NCBI GenBank assembly: GCA_913055645.1 | Contig: CAJXLC010000013.1 | Span: 1 to 48,927 of the forward strand | DNA from: an uncultured Pseudomonadota bacterium | GTDB lineage: Bacteria > Pseudomonadota > Zetaproteobacteria > Mariprofundales > Mariprofundaceae | Direction: 5' to 3' | DNA: 48,927 nucleotides | In this document: piece after piece, positions 26,459 to 35,649 of the stretch | Layout: each line of letters begins with the position of its first letter | Numbering within the stretch: the first letter of the stretch is position 1 | Program-made: the position numbers and the translations under genes | Notes under the pieces: generated by a model | Told to the model about the DNA's origin: nothing | The model's input: only the letters and a program-made list of their open reading frames with translations | Databases searched by the model: none

Positions 26459-27840
26459 TGGTCTTTCTCCATTTGAGTCAGTGAAAAGTGTTTTATCTTA
26501 CGGTGTAATTGACTTCGTTCCATACCAATATCTGCAGCTGTATGGCTAATGTTCCAAGCGTGTTTATCAAGATGGTGTAATAAATAGCTACGCTCAAAAT
26601 GCTCGCGTGCATGATTGAAGTTATGATCCTCATCATCTGCAACCACAATGTTCGGCTCACTGCTAGCTTGCTTTGCCATATCCAGTGGTGGCATAGACTC
26701 AGCCGTAATCTCTTCCCCAGGCTGTAAAATATGACAACGCTCAATATAATTGCGTAACTCGCGCACATTGCCTGCCCAGGCATAATCCGCCATAAGATTC
26801 TGTGCAGACTTCGTAAACTGCACTGCATCACCTCCCAAAAGCGCGGCTTGCTCCCCAGCAAGTGTCTCGATTAATAATGGCAAATCTTCTATTCGCTCAC
26901 GTAGGCTTGGTAATTGTATCGTAATCACATTTAATCGGTAATAAAAATCCTCTCGCAACACACCTTGTTGCAACAAAGCTTCAGGATTTGATGATGTTGC
27001 CCCCAAAATACGAACGTTGGCAGGTATATTGGCTGGATTTCCCAATCGTTGAATGCGTCTCTCTTGCATAGCTCGAAGAATTTTAGCTTGTGCACTAAGG
27101 CTCAACTCACCAATTTCATCAAGAAACAAACTGCCTCCATGCCCTGCTTCAAAACGTCCGCGCTGCATATGCAATGCGCCTGGAAAAGCATCTTTCTCAT
27201 GACCAAACAACTCAGAGTCCATTTTTCCATCAGGAATACTGGCAATATTGATGTCCATAAATGGTTTTTCCGCGCGCTTGGACTGTTGGTGCAACATACG
27301 TGCTGCAACCGCTTTGCCCGTTCCATGTTCGCCGAGTAATAATACCGCTGTATCGGTGACCGCCACACGCTGGATAAGTTCTCGAACTTTACAGATTGCA
27401 GGACTATCACCCATCAATTCATGGCGTGATTGCTGCTGCATATTTTGCTTCAACTCTGTATTTTCGCGTGTCAGCTTGCGTTTTTCAAGGCCATTACGCG
27501 CCAAGACAAGTAACTTATCAGAGGATAGTGGCTTCTCAACAAAATCAAATGCACCCTGACGTGTCGCTCGTACAGCCGTGTCGATAGTCGCATGCCCAGA
27601 CATGATAATAATGGGCAATTCATCATCCAGCTGATGTAAGCGCACCATAGTCTCCAGTCCATCAATACCTGGCATCCAAATATCCAGCAATACGCAATCC
27701 ACAGCTTGCTTGCGAAAACGTGCAACAGCTTCTTCGCCCGATGGCGCAGTGCTTACAATATAATCCTCATCTTCAAACAAGCCTTGTAAGGATTCACGGA
27801 TCGCTGGCTCATCATCAACTATCATGATACGTGCGTTCAT
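26455..27840 (-). CDS. ntrX: NtrX-like AAA+ response regulator with an altered GAFTGA loop
   Basis: This is the response regulator partner of the adjacent NtrY-like kinase, 461 residues from the ATG at 27840, which has GGAGGAGAT just upstream. The receiver domain (1-120) has Asp53 as the phosphoacceptor (CVLLDIWMPGIDG) and Lys103 in VEKPL. The AAA+ domain (about 138-365) has Walker A GEHGTGKAVAA (170-180) and Walker B GSLFLDEIG (236-244). The sigma54-contacting GAFTGA loop is DAFPGA (217-222): Gly to Asp and Thr to Pro. A Fis-type helix-turn-helix ends the protein (HTAADIGMERSQLHRKIKHF). It may therefore not work as a normal sigma54 activator. It overlaps both ntrY and trkA by 4 bp. Confidence 0.9.
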   Translation of the reverse strand: MNARIMIVDDEPAIRESLQGLFEDEDYIVSTAPSGEEAVARFRKQAVDCVLLDIWMPGIDGLETMVRLHQLDDELPIIIMSGHATIDTAVRATRQGAFDFVEKPLSSDKLLVLARNGLEKRKLTRENTELKQNMQQQSRHELMGDSPAICKVRELIQRVAVTDTAVLLLGEHGTGKAVAARMLHQQSKRAEKPFMDINIASIPDGKMDSELFGHEKDAFPGALHMQRGRFEAGHGGSLFLDEIGELSLSAQAKILRAMQERRIQRLGNPANIPANVRILGATSSNPEALLQQGVLREDFYYRLNVITIQLPSLRERIEDLPLLIETLAGEQAALLGGDAVQFTKSAQNLMADYAWAGNVRELRNYIERCHILQPGEEITAESMPPLDMAKQASSEPNIVVADDEDHNFNHAREHFERSYLLHHLDKHAWNISHTAADIGMERSQLHRKIKHFSLTQMEKDQ

Positions 27841-30017
27841 ATCTCCTCCGTAACCTTTTTCATGGCATTCTCTTGTGGTGCTTGCATGGGTAAAGCCAAA
27901 CAAAAATGTGTCGGATTACGACTTGACTCCAAGGATAAACTGCCGCCATGCTCATCTGCAATACGTTTTGCGATCGATAAGCCCAAACCAGAGCCCTCCG
28001 ATTTTGTTGAGTAATATGCTTCAAATATATGCTCACATACTGATTCAGGTATGCCATCAGCATCATCTTCAATATGAAAGCGCACCATATCATCATCTTG
28101 TGTAAGATATAAACGGATATGCTTTTGCTCATCTTCTGTTGCAGCCAAAGCATTTTCCATTAGGTTAATGAGAATTTGCCGTACTTGGTCGGCATCGCAA
28201 TAACATGATAAATCAGCTCGCATATCTGCAACACGTACACGTGGATAAGCACTATATAAATCTCGCAATTCCTGCACAAATGTTGCACATTGAACCTGTT
28301 TACAATGGGGTTTTGGCAAGCGTGCCAGTGTTGAAAAGTCGGCAATGAGGCGTTGCAAACGTTCAACTTGTGCGATAACCGCATGCGTACAACTATCAAA
28401 CACATCATGATTATCCACTTGCGAACGAAATCGCCTTTGCAAACGTTCCGTAGCGAGTTTTATCGGCGTAAGCGGGTTTTTAATCTCATGTGCCAAACGT
28501 TGTGCCACTTCAGACCAAGCCCGATGACGCTGTGCCTCCGCCAATTGACTCACATCATCCAACAATAACAAATAACCAGAAAAACCAGATAGTCCTGATG
28601 CCTTCAAACGCGCACCACGTGCCAACAAATGGCATTTTTTACCTTGAATAGTCACCTCTAATTCACGTTGTAGCGTTTCATTCTTCTGATGACTTAGCTC
28701 ATTATAAAAATCATGCACCAAATGCAACTTGCCTCGGCTTAAATCACTAAAATTACGACCCCTTGTCCAATCATTAGCCTGTAAAACAAGCAGTTCACGT
28801 AATGATTGGTTCATCAGATGAATTTCTCCATGTTTATTCAGCAGCAATACGCCACTCTGCAAGTTAGCAAGCAATGTTTCCAAAACATATTGCCGCTGAC
28901 GACTACTGGTTAAAGCATCACTTAAATCCAATTGAGCCTTTTCAATGGCCTCCACATTTTGTTTCATATGCAAGGCCATGCGATTAAAAGAGAGCACCAA
29001 ATCTCCCAGTTCATCATCGGATGTATTGGGAATTGATACATCAAGATTCCCATCCGTAATTTTTTTAAGGGCTTGTGCCAGTTGCCCGACAGGGCTGGTT
29101 AAACGTCGTGAAAAAAGCACTGCAACAAAACCAACCACCAAAACAATAAGCAGTGTGATAAACAGCATCGCATGGGTAAATATATCTCGAATGGATTGAC
29201 GGTGACGCTCTAGCTCTTTGTAAGTACGATAATCTGATTCCACAGCCCGCGCATGTTGAATCAAGCCAGCTGGCAGGATTGTTTTCACCTTAAGTAGAGC
29301 AACCGTATGCTGATCAATACGGATTGGTGCGTAAGCAATCAATATTTCTTCATTTTGTGAGTTCGATAGCTCACTACTTATCCTACCCATAGCTAACGTT
29401 ACAAGCGCTTGCTCAGTAAATGCTTCGGGTTTAAAATCAGACAACCCTTCAGCTTGCACCGCCGCAAGCAAACGCTCATTACGGTCATAAAGCTGGATGC
29501 TCTGCCACCCTTCACGCCTTAACACCTCCATCATACGAGCATTTAAACTTCTATAGCTCGCAGGCAAATTGGCGATATCCGCTAGCAACGCATCATCATT
29601 CATATATTGCGCAAGATTATTCTGCATATCTTGATCAATACGACCATAAAACCCCTGCGCTAGACTCAACGCTCTATCCAACAAGGTGTCCACCCGTACA
29701 TCAAACCAAACATTCATGCCTTTTTCGACCATTTGATTGGCTGCAATTTGTAGTGTTCCTGCGGGAATCAACAGCATTCCCACCGCACCAATCACCAACT
29801 TAGCACGCAACCGTGAGCCTGGGCGCGGCTCTTTTTTTTGCAAAATCAATTTCATCCCATATGAAAACAACAGCATGGATAATATAAACAATAGACTAAT
29901 ATTAGCCCATGCTACCACCTGCAAATCGGCGTTCGTATGACTTGGCCATAACCATACAATCAAAGCCCAAAGTGCTGTAGACAGCAGCAGTGGTAGAATT
30001 TTCACCCACAAACTCAT
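27837..30017 (-). CDS. ntrY: NtrY-like membrane sensor histidine kinase
   Basis: From the ATG at 30017, which overlaps the stop of the DUF4390 gene (ATGA), the kinase has 726 residues. Hydrophobic helices lie at about 5-22, 33-52 and 71-92, followed by a periplasmic sensor region (about 95-275) and a further helix near 283-303. Then come a HAMP domain (RRLTSPVGQLAQALKKITDG), a PAS region, the dimerisation/H-box AQRLAHEIKNPLTPIKLATE, the N-box ILINLMENALAATE and the ATP-lid box GSGLGLSIAKRIADEHGGS. NtrYX systems act in nitrogen, redox or envelope control. The trkAH genes downstream raise the possibility of ion- or osmotic-linked control, which is inference. Confidence 0.93.
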   Translation of the reverse strand: MSLWVKILPLLLSTALWALIVWLWPSHTNADLQVVAWANISLLFILSMLLFSYGMKLILQKKEPRPGSRLRAKLVIGAVGMLLIPAGTLQIAANQMVEKGMNVWFDVRVDTLLDRALSLAQGFYGRIDQDMQNNLAQYMNDDALLADIANLPASYRSLNARMMEVLRREGWQSIQLYDRNERLLAAVQAEGLSDFKPEAFTEQALVTLAMGRISSELSNSQNEEILIAYAPIRIDQHTVALLKVKTILPAGLIQHARAVESDYRTYKELERHRQSIRDIFTHAMLFITLLIVLVVGFVAVLFSRRLTSPVGQLAQALKKITDGNLDVSIPNTSDDELGDLVLSFNRMALHMKQNVEAIEKAQLDLSDALTSSRQRQYVLETLLANLQSGVLLLNKHGEIHLMNQSLRELLVLQANDWTRGRNFSDLSRGKLHLVHDFYNELSHQKNETLQRELEVTIQGKKCHLLARGARLKASGLSGFSGYLLLLDDVSQLAEAQRHRAWSEVAQRLAHEIKNPLTPIKLATERLQRRFRSQVDNHDVFDSCTHAVIAQVERLQRLIADFSTLARLPKPHCKQVQCATFVQELRDLYSAYPRVRVADMRADLSCYCDADQVRQILINLMENALAATEDEQKHIRLYLTQDDDMVRFHIEDDADGIPESVCEHIFEAYYSTKSEGSGLGLSIAKRIADEHGGSLSLESSRNPTHFCLALPMQAPQENAMKKVTEEI

Positions 30018-30583
30018 GGCAGGGTAAAGTTTCCTATAGCAACAGTTTTTCCAAGCTTGGTCACGACATCCCACCAATGCTCAGTTACTTCGCCTTCTTC
30101 AATATACAGTTTCACTCTAATCGTATAACTTGCACCAGGCTGCAATAGGCTTTTATCAATAACAGGAAAGTGTTTCAAACTGGCTAAAAAAGAAACCGCC
30201 TTGCGAGCCGATAGTGTTGCACTGGTAATACCGCTATTGCTGTCTTTTAATAACCATTGCCGGGAAAGTAAGTCTGGCACAACCTGACGGTTAAATTGCA
30301 CACTACCAATGTCTTTATTTAGCCAGTAATCACGTTTTTCTTCAATGATAATTTCCCAAACATAAGTCATTAAACTGCCTTCGTTAAGAGCACGTTTCAA
30401 CCTATCAACACCCATATCAGTAGAGACATCACAATAAATAACAGGCTGACTTATATCCACCTGAACATCTGCCAATGCTTCAGCATGCCCATAAGCAGCA
30501 TACAAAAAGAACATACCAAACAAACTGGCTTTACATAACCAATCACACACCTTAACACATATTTTTTGCTGCCTAGAAAACAT
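30014..30583 (-). CDS. DUF4390 exported protein
   Basis: The 189-residue protein has an N-terminal signal or anchor (about 18-34, ASLFGMFFLYAAYGHAEAL) and a beta-rich exported domain with EGSLMTYVWEIIIEEKRDYW, SRQWLLKD and YTIRVKLYIEEGEVTEHWWD, the pattern of the DUF4390 family. In beta- and gammaproteobacteria DUF4390 genes sit directly upstream of ntrY, as here, so a role in the signal input of NtrY is likely but not shown. It is the first gene of this operon; the divergent ABC-F gene starts 67 bp away. Confidence 0.85.
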   Translation of the reverse strand: MFSRQQKICVKVCDWLCKASLFGMFFLYAAYGHAEALADVQVDISQPVIYCDVSTDMGVDRLKRALNEGSLMTYVWEIIIEEKRDYWLNKDIGSVQFNRQVVPDLLSRQWLLKDSNSGITSATLSARKAVSFLASLKHFPVIDKSLLQPGASYTIRVKLYIEEGEVTEHWWDVVTKLGKTVAIGNFTLP

Positions 30584-30649
30584 TAGCCAAACCTACAATA
30601 AAAAAGTGATAGGTAGAAGTATATGTCCTATCAAGGTTAGTATTTGCCC

Positions 30650-32584
30650 ATGCCTATGATGACCTTAAACCACCTTGATAAAAGCTTTGGCTCCCAAGTC
30701 TTGCTCGATGATGTAAGCCTCAATATTGGTAAGGGTGCGCGCATTGGCTTAATTGGTCGCAATGGTGAGGGCAAATCAACACTGCTTAAAATCATGACAG
30801 GCTTGGTTGATAGTGATAGCGGGAGCATCACGTTACGCAATAGTGCCAAGGTTGCCTATTTGCCACAATCACCTCATTTTGATGAAGGTCAAACAGTATT
30901 TCATGTGGTGGCAGATGGACTAGGTTCTGTGGCAACATTGCTTGAAGACTATCAAATTGCTTTGCAAACATTACAGCATGATGCCTCCGATGCAGCTCTC
31001 AAACACGTTTCTTCATTACAAACTGAGCTAGAACATGCTGGAGCATGGCAGCTACATGCGCGCATTGAAAAGGCTATTTCAAAGCTAAGTTTGCAGCCTC
31101 AACGTGATGTTGGCGAGTTATCCGGCGGCTGGTTACGTCGTGTTGCATTGGCTAGAGCTGTGGTTTCCAATCCTGATATTTTATTACTTGATGAGCCGAC
31201 CAACCACTTGGATGTCGCATCCATCGAATGGCTGGAGGATTTTGTTGCCGATTTTCCTGGTTCGGTATTATTTATTACCCATGATAGGTATTTCCTAGAT
31301 GCCGTAGCAGAGGAGATTATTGAACTGGATAGAGGGCACTTAACCCACTTCCCTTATTCCTATGCCGAATATTTGGAGAAAAAAGCAGAAATGCTCGCTA
31401 TTGAGGAAAGTCAAAATCGCAAGTTTGATACCATGCTTGCTGGTGAGGAACGTTGGATTCGCCGTGGCATTCCAGCCCGTCGCCGTCGTAATGAAGGGCG
31501 CGTGCGGGCTTTAGAAGATTTGCGAAAACAACGGGCAGCACGTCGCATGCGCGGCGGCGATGTCGATTTGCGCGTGGCATGTGGTGTAAAATCAGGAAAG
31601 ATGCTTATGGAAGCTGTGGAGCTATCCCATCGCTTCACACGCCCTGACGGTGAAGAAATCATCATTGCCAAAAAGTTTGAGCATAAAATCATGGCAGGTG
31701 AGCGGGTTGGGCTTATTGGCCCCAATGGCATTGGCAAGACCACGTTATTAAAAATATTATTGGGCGAAATCACCCCAGATAATGGTCGTATTCGTCATGG
31801 TGTGCGTTTGGCACCTGCATTCCTAACACAAATGCGTGATTTGGATGAGGCCACCAAACTTAAAGATGTCTTGGCACCACAAGGTGGGCAGTATGTGCAT
31901 GTAGGCGGGCATGAACCGCGTCATATTGTCACCTACATGCAGGATTTTCTCTTTGACAAAGAGCGCTTAAATGCGCGTGTTGCAGCATTATCAGGCGGCG
32001 AGCGCGGGCGATTATTGCTGGCAAAATTATTGCTCGAACCTGCTAATGTTTTGATTCTCGATGAACCAACCAACGATTTGGATATTGGTACACTGACTGT
32101 ACTAGAGCAAGCACTAGCAAAATATGATGGCACTGTGATTGTGGTTAGTCATGATCGCGCATTTATGGATAGGGTTGCCTCGCGAGTTTTAGCCTTTGAA
32201 GGTAATGGCGAAATCATTCCTATTGAAGGTGGCTATTCAGATTATCAAGCTTGGAAGCAACGTCGTTTAGATGATGAAAAAGCCAGTATAATTGAAAAAA
32301 ATACTAAAAAACAAGAAAAAGATGTAAAAATACCAAAAATATTAAAAAAACTTTCCTATAAAGAGCAAAAAGAGCTAGATGATTTACCTTTAAATATTGA
32401 GAATATGGAGTCTGAAAAATCTGATATTGAAGAACGCTTTTGCAATCCTGACTATTTCACCGACAATGCCGAAGCCTATCAAAAAGATCAAATACGTTTA
32501 TCAGCATTGGACGATGCACTGCTCGATGCTTATGCTCGTTGGGAGAGCTTGGAAGAAAAACAATCAACATTTTCTGAGGTGTAA
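30650..32584 (+). CDS. ABC-F family ATPase (Uup/YheS-like)
   Basis: ABC-F proteins are soluble ATPases that act on ribosomes. This 644-residue protein has two complete ABC cassettes: Walker A GRNGEGKST and GPNGIGKTT, signatures LSGGWLRRVALARA and LSGGERGRLLLAKLL, and Walker B LLLDEPTNHLD and LILDEPTNDLD. Between them is the ABC-F linker with a basic stretch RRGIPARRRRNEGRVRALED. A C-terminal charged coiled coil (KLSYKEQKELDDLP onward) is the Uup-type extension. The ATG at 30650 is used; ATGs at 30656 and 30659 are possible. A TGATAGG / CCTATCA hairpin lies in its leader (30607-30633). asnB follows after 3 bp. Confidence 0.93.
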   Translation: MPMMTLNHLDKSFGSQVLLDDVSLNIGKGARIGLIGRNGEGKSTLLKIMTGLVDSDSGSITLRNSAKVAYLPQSPHFDEGQTVFHVVADGLGSVATLLEDYQIALQTLQHDASDAALKHVSSLQTELEHAGAWQLHARIEKAISKLSLQPQRDVGELSGGWLRRVALARAVVSNPDILLLDEPTNHLDVASIEWLEDFVADFPGSVLFITHDRYFLDAVAEEIIELDRGHLTHFPYSYAEYLEKKAEMLAIEESQNRKFDTMLAGEERWIRRGIPARRRRNEGRVRALEDLRKQRAARRMRGGDVDLRVACGVKSGKMLMEAVELSHRFTRPDGEEIIIAKKFEHKIMAGERVGLIGPNGIGKTTLLKILLGEITPDNGRIRHGVRLAPAFLTQMRDLDEATKLKDVLAPQGGQYVHVGGHEPRHIVTYMQDFLFDKERLNARVAALSGGERGRLLLAKLLLEPANVLILDEPTNDLDIGTLTVLEQALAKYDGTVIVVSHDRAFMDRVASRVLAFEGNGEIIPIEGGYSDYQAWKQRRLDDEKASIIEKNTKKQEKDVKIPKILKKLSYKEQKELDDLPLNIENMESEKSDIEERFCNPDYFTDNAEAYQKDQIRLSALDDALLDAYARWESLEEKQSTFSEV

Positions 32585-32587
32585 ATC

Positions 32588-34468
32588 ATGTGCGGCTTTG
32601 TTGCCATCTTAGGCAAGCAAAAATCTAATAGCGAACTAACACGCATGGCACAGGCTGTCGCGATGCGTGGCCCTGATGATTCAGGTGAATATAATTGCGA
32701 AGGTTTTGCTGCTAAACACCATAGGCTTGCAATTATTGGTGCCGATGCTCGCGGTCATCAACCCATGTGCATCGATGATATTGTCATTGTTTTCAATGGT
32801 TGTATTTATAACTACCAAGCACTTCGCAAACAACTCGAAAATGATGGTGTACGGTTTCAATCCGATAGCGATACCGAAGTATTGCCGCATTTATATCGTA
32901 GGTTTGGTGCATCCATGTTTGCCATGTTGCAAGGCATGTTTGCTATTGTGTTATGGGATAAACGCGAAAAGCAATGCTTGATTGGACGTGATGCATTTGG
33001 CGAAAAACCTCTGTTTGTATGCGAGCAAGATGGGCGCATTGGTTTTTCATCCTTATTATCAGGCTTTGAAAAAGGTGATTGGTCACTCACACCAGATTTG
33101 CATGCCGTACATAACATATTAACAACCATGCGGGTGGAAGCACCCAACACGATGTATCAGGAAGTCTCTCAACTGCCTGCTGGCTGCTATGCCATTGCTC
33201 GTGCTGGTGAAGCAGTTGCGATTCGTCGTTATCATTTTCTTCCCGAAGCAGATCAGCCGCTAGATGTATCACCTGATGAGATTCGAAATGAAGTCAAAAC
33301 ACTGTTGGAAGATGCATTTAGCATGCGCTTAGTATCTGACAAACCTTTGGGTGTATTTTTATCAGGTGGTGTCGATTCCTCATTGATTGCAGGCATTTTG
33401 GCTCAAAAGACAAGTCAATCACTGCATACATTTTCCGTTCGCTTTGCAGGTGGAACGGCTGATTATGATGAAAGTGTATTTGCCCAAACCGTCGCTAATC
33501 ATTTAGGTACCCAGCATCAAACCCTTGAAGTGAATGCTGATGCCCATCATGCATTGCATGACTTAGCATGCGCTTTCGATCAGCCAGTCACCAATGCCGC
33601 CGCATTACCCATGTATCTTATCAACCAGGCTGCAAAACCTTATGTTGATGTGGCATTATCAGGTGTTGGTGGGGATGAATTGTTTGGCGGCTATCCGCGC
33701 TATTTAGGTATGGCATGGCATCAACGCTTGCGTCGTATGCCAGCGCGAAACTTAGCCCTCACATGTTTGGAAAAACTCGGAGACAGTGATTCCAGCCGTA
33801 ATGTGCGTGGTCGTTTACGGCGCTTCTTGCAAGGTTTAAACTTAACTCCTGATAAAGCTTACCAACAATGGATGCGTACCGTTGAATCAGAATGGTCGCA
33901 TATATTCACCCAAACCCAGCCGACAACAAGTGCGCGAAGATGGCAAAATTCGGCTGATACATATGGTGGGTTATCAGGCCTTTTAAAACGTTATGGCGCA
34001 GTCAATGGTGCGATGTCATATGATGTACTCACCTATTTAAATGATGATTTATTGGCAATGGGTGACCGCATGAGCATGGCACATGGCTTGGAATTACGCG
34101 CACCTTTCCTCGATACGCGACTCTTGGCTTTGATGACAAATTTGGATGCATCGCAAAAGGTAAAAGGTATGCCTTGGCAAGAAAATTTAAAGGTCATACT
34201 CAAATCCATTGCCACAGATTACGTGCCACACAACATCGTTTATCGCCCTAAACAGGGGTTTATGGCACCCATTAAACATTGGTTACGTAGCGATTTAGCA
34301 CAAGATGTGGAGAATCTCACCCAATCCAATCCTTTGGGTGGTTTGGTGCAACGCGAATTTGTGCAAGAGCAATGGCAACGTCACCAACATGGTGAAGATC
34401 GCTCGGATATACTATGGGGACTGTTGCTGATGAATCACTGGATGGAGCAACGGGGGTGGCAATTTTGA
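32588..34468 (+). CDS. AsnB-type glutamine amidotransferase of the glycan cluster
   Basis: This is a glutamine-dependent asparagine synthetase homologue of 626 residues. Removal of Met1 exposes the catalytic Cys2 (MCGFVAILG), which fixes the start. The class II amidotransferase domain spans about 1-210 (HHRLAIIGADARGHQP, DTEVLPHLYRRFG). The synthetase domain follows, with pyrophosphate loop FLSGGVDSSLIAG and SGVGGDELFGGYPRYL. Proteins of this kind inside polysaccharide loci commonly amidate uronic-acid sugars or belong to exosortase-linked loci rather than making free asparagine. The neighbours here (glycosyltransferases, WbqC, PIG-L, DegT) favour a sugar substrate; free asparagine synthesis remains possible. 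Confidence 0.85.
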   Translation: MCGFVAILGKQKSNSELTRMAQAVAMRGPDDSGEYNCEGFAAKHHRLAIIGADARGHQPMCIDDIVIVFNGCIYNYQALRKQLENDGVRFQSDSDTEVLPHLYRRFGASMFAMLQGMFAIVLWDKREKQCLIGRDAFGEKPLFVCEQDGRIGFSSLLSGFEKGDWSLTPDLHAVHNILTTMRVEAPNTMYQEVSQLPAGCYAIARAGEAVAIRRYHFLPEADQPLDVSPDEIRNEVKTLLEDAFSMRLVSDKPLGVFLSGGVDSSLIAGILAQKTSQSLHTFSVRFAGGTADYDESVFAQTVANHLGTQHQTLEVNADAHHALHDLACAFDQPVTNAAALPMYLINQAAKPYVDVALSGVGGDELFGGYPRYLGMAWHQRLRRMPARNLALTCLEKLGDSDSSRNVRGRLRRFLQGLNLTPDKAYQQWMRTVESEWSHIFTQTQPTTSARRWQNSADTYGGLSGLLKRYGAVNGAMSYDVLTYLNDDLLAMGDRMSMAHGLELRAPFLDTRLLALMTNLDASQKVKGMPWQENLKVILKSIATDYVPHNIVYRPKQGFMAPIKHWLRSDLAQDVENLTQSNPLGGLVQREFVQEQWQRHQHGEDRSDILWGLLLMNHWMEQRGWQF

Positions 34469-35649
34469 AGTTGAAAAACTTGCGCATATTGGTTGTTAGT
34501 GATGTTTCCGCTGAAACCGTCTTTGGCGGTGCGGAACGTATGTTGCACCATCATATTCGTGCCTTACATGATGCAGGCGCAAAGGTAAGCGTCTTAACGC
34601 GACAGCCTACAAGCGATGCTGATATTCTTATCAAGCTCGTCCATGGCATTGATGAACATCGCCTTCGTTTTAGTGGCGATAAAGGTAGAAAAGGACTGCT
34701 ACAACTACGTAAAGAAGCCAATATTTGGTGGCAAATGCATCAGGAATTTGATGTTGTGATTGCGGAGCAACCATTTGTGATGTGGGCGCTTATGAAGGCA
34801 GGATGCAAATTGCCACGCCTGCAAGTATGCCACTCATTCGCCTTTGAAGAATACGCCACAAGGCATGGCCTTGATTGGAGCTTCTACCACCGCTTGGTCG
34901 TTTCTGGCATGCGCAAGTTGGAAGCCACAGTCTATCAAAGTGCGCAGTCACACTTGGTATTAAGTAATTTTATGCAGCAACGCCTACAAAACTTTTTCAA
35001 TATCCCTGCTTCACAAATTAACATTGCCGCTGGTGGCATTGATGGATTCGATTTGCCATGGGATCAACACGAAAAAATGCGCCAAACTCATTGGGGTGAA
35101 GAGGTAGCCTTGCCAACCATCATCACACTACGGAATTTGGTACCTCGTACTGGCGTGGATTTATTGGTACAAGCCGCTGCCATTGTGCATATTGATAGAC
35201 CCGATGTGCGCTGGCATGTGCTGGGTAATGGCGCATTACTTGAGCCGTTAAAACAACTGCGCGATACATTAAATATGCATAAAGTTATTAAATTTAGTGG
35301 CTTTCTGCCTGAAAAGGAAGTCCAGCAAAAGCTATGGTCTGCTGATGTATTTATGCTGCCTACACGCTCCCTTGAAGGGTTTGGTTTGGTTACCTTGGAA
35401 GCCAATGTGCTTGGATTACCCGTTATTGCCACGCCTGTTGGTGCTAACCCAGAAGTGGTACCTTGGCACCCTCTCAACCGCATCGCTGATCATGCAACGC
35501 CTGAATCACTTGCCAAAACCGTATTAGCCTACCTTGATACATTACCAAACTTTAAAGAACGGCAAAAATTAGCATCTGAAACAGAAGAGCATTTTTCATG
35601 GCAAAAACATGATCATGCATTGACCGCCGCAGTGAATGCTCTGACATGA
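34465..35649 (+). CDS. Glycosyltransferase family 4 (GT-B fold), first of two
   Basis: The 394-residue cytosolic glycosyltransferase has the N-terminal acceptor motif VFGGAERMLHHHIRALHDAG and the C-terminal nucleotide-sugar motif RSLEGFGLVTLEANVLGLPV, with the two glutamates spaced as in the family's EX7E element. The TTG at 34465 is the likely start: it overlaps the asnB stop (TTGA) and follows a GGGGGTGG ribosome site. The in-frame ATG at 34414 would lie 55 bp inside asnB. It overlaps the next glycosyltransferase gene by 4 bp. The sugar and linkage cannot be predicted. Confidence 0.88.
   Translation: MKLKNLRILVVSDVSAETVFGGAERMLHHHIRALHDAGAKVSVLTRQPTSDADILIKLVHGIDEHRLRFSGDKGRKGLLQLRKEANIWWQMHQEFDVVIAEQPFVMWALMKAGCKLPRLQVCHSFAFEEYATRHGLDWSFYHRLVVSGMRKLEATVYQSAQSHLVLSNFMQQRLQNFFNIPASQINIAAGGIDGFDLPWDQHEKMRQTHWGEEVALPTIITLRNLVPRTGVDLLVQAAAIVHIDRPDVRWHVLGNGALLEPLKQLRDTLNMHKVIKFSGFLPEKEVQQKLWSADVFMLPTRSLEGFGLVTLEANVLGLPVIATPVGANPEVVPWHPLNRIADHATPESLAKTVLAYLDTLPNFKERQKLASETEEHFSWQKHDHALTAAVNALT

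Noticed and set aside
32588-34468. Free asparagine synthetase as the certain role of the AsnB-type protein
   Set aside because: The domains would allow it, but its position inside a glycan operon makes an amidotransferase acting on a sugar at least as likely.
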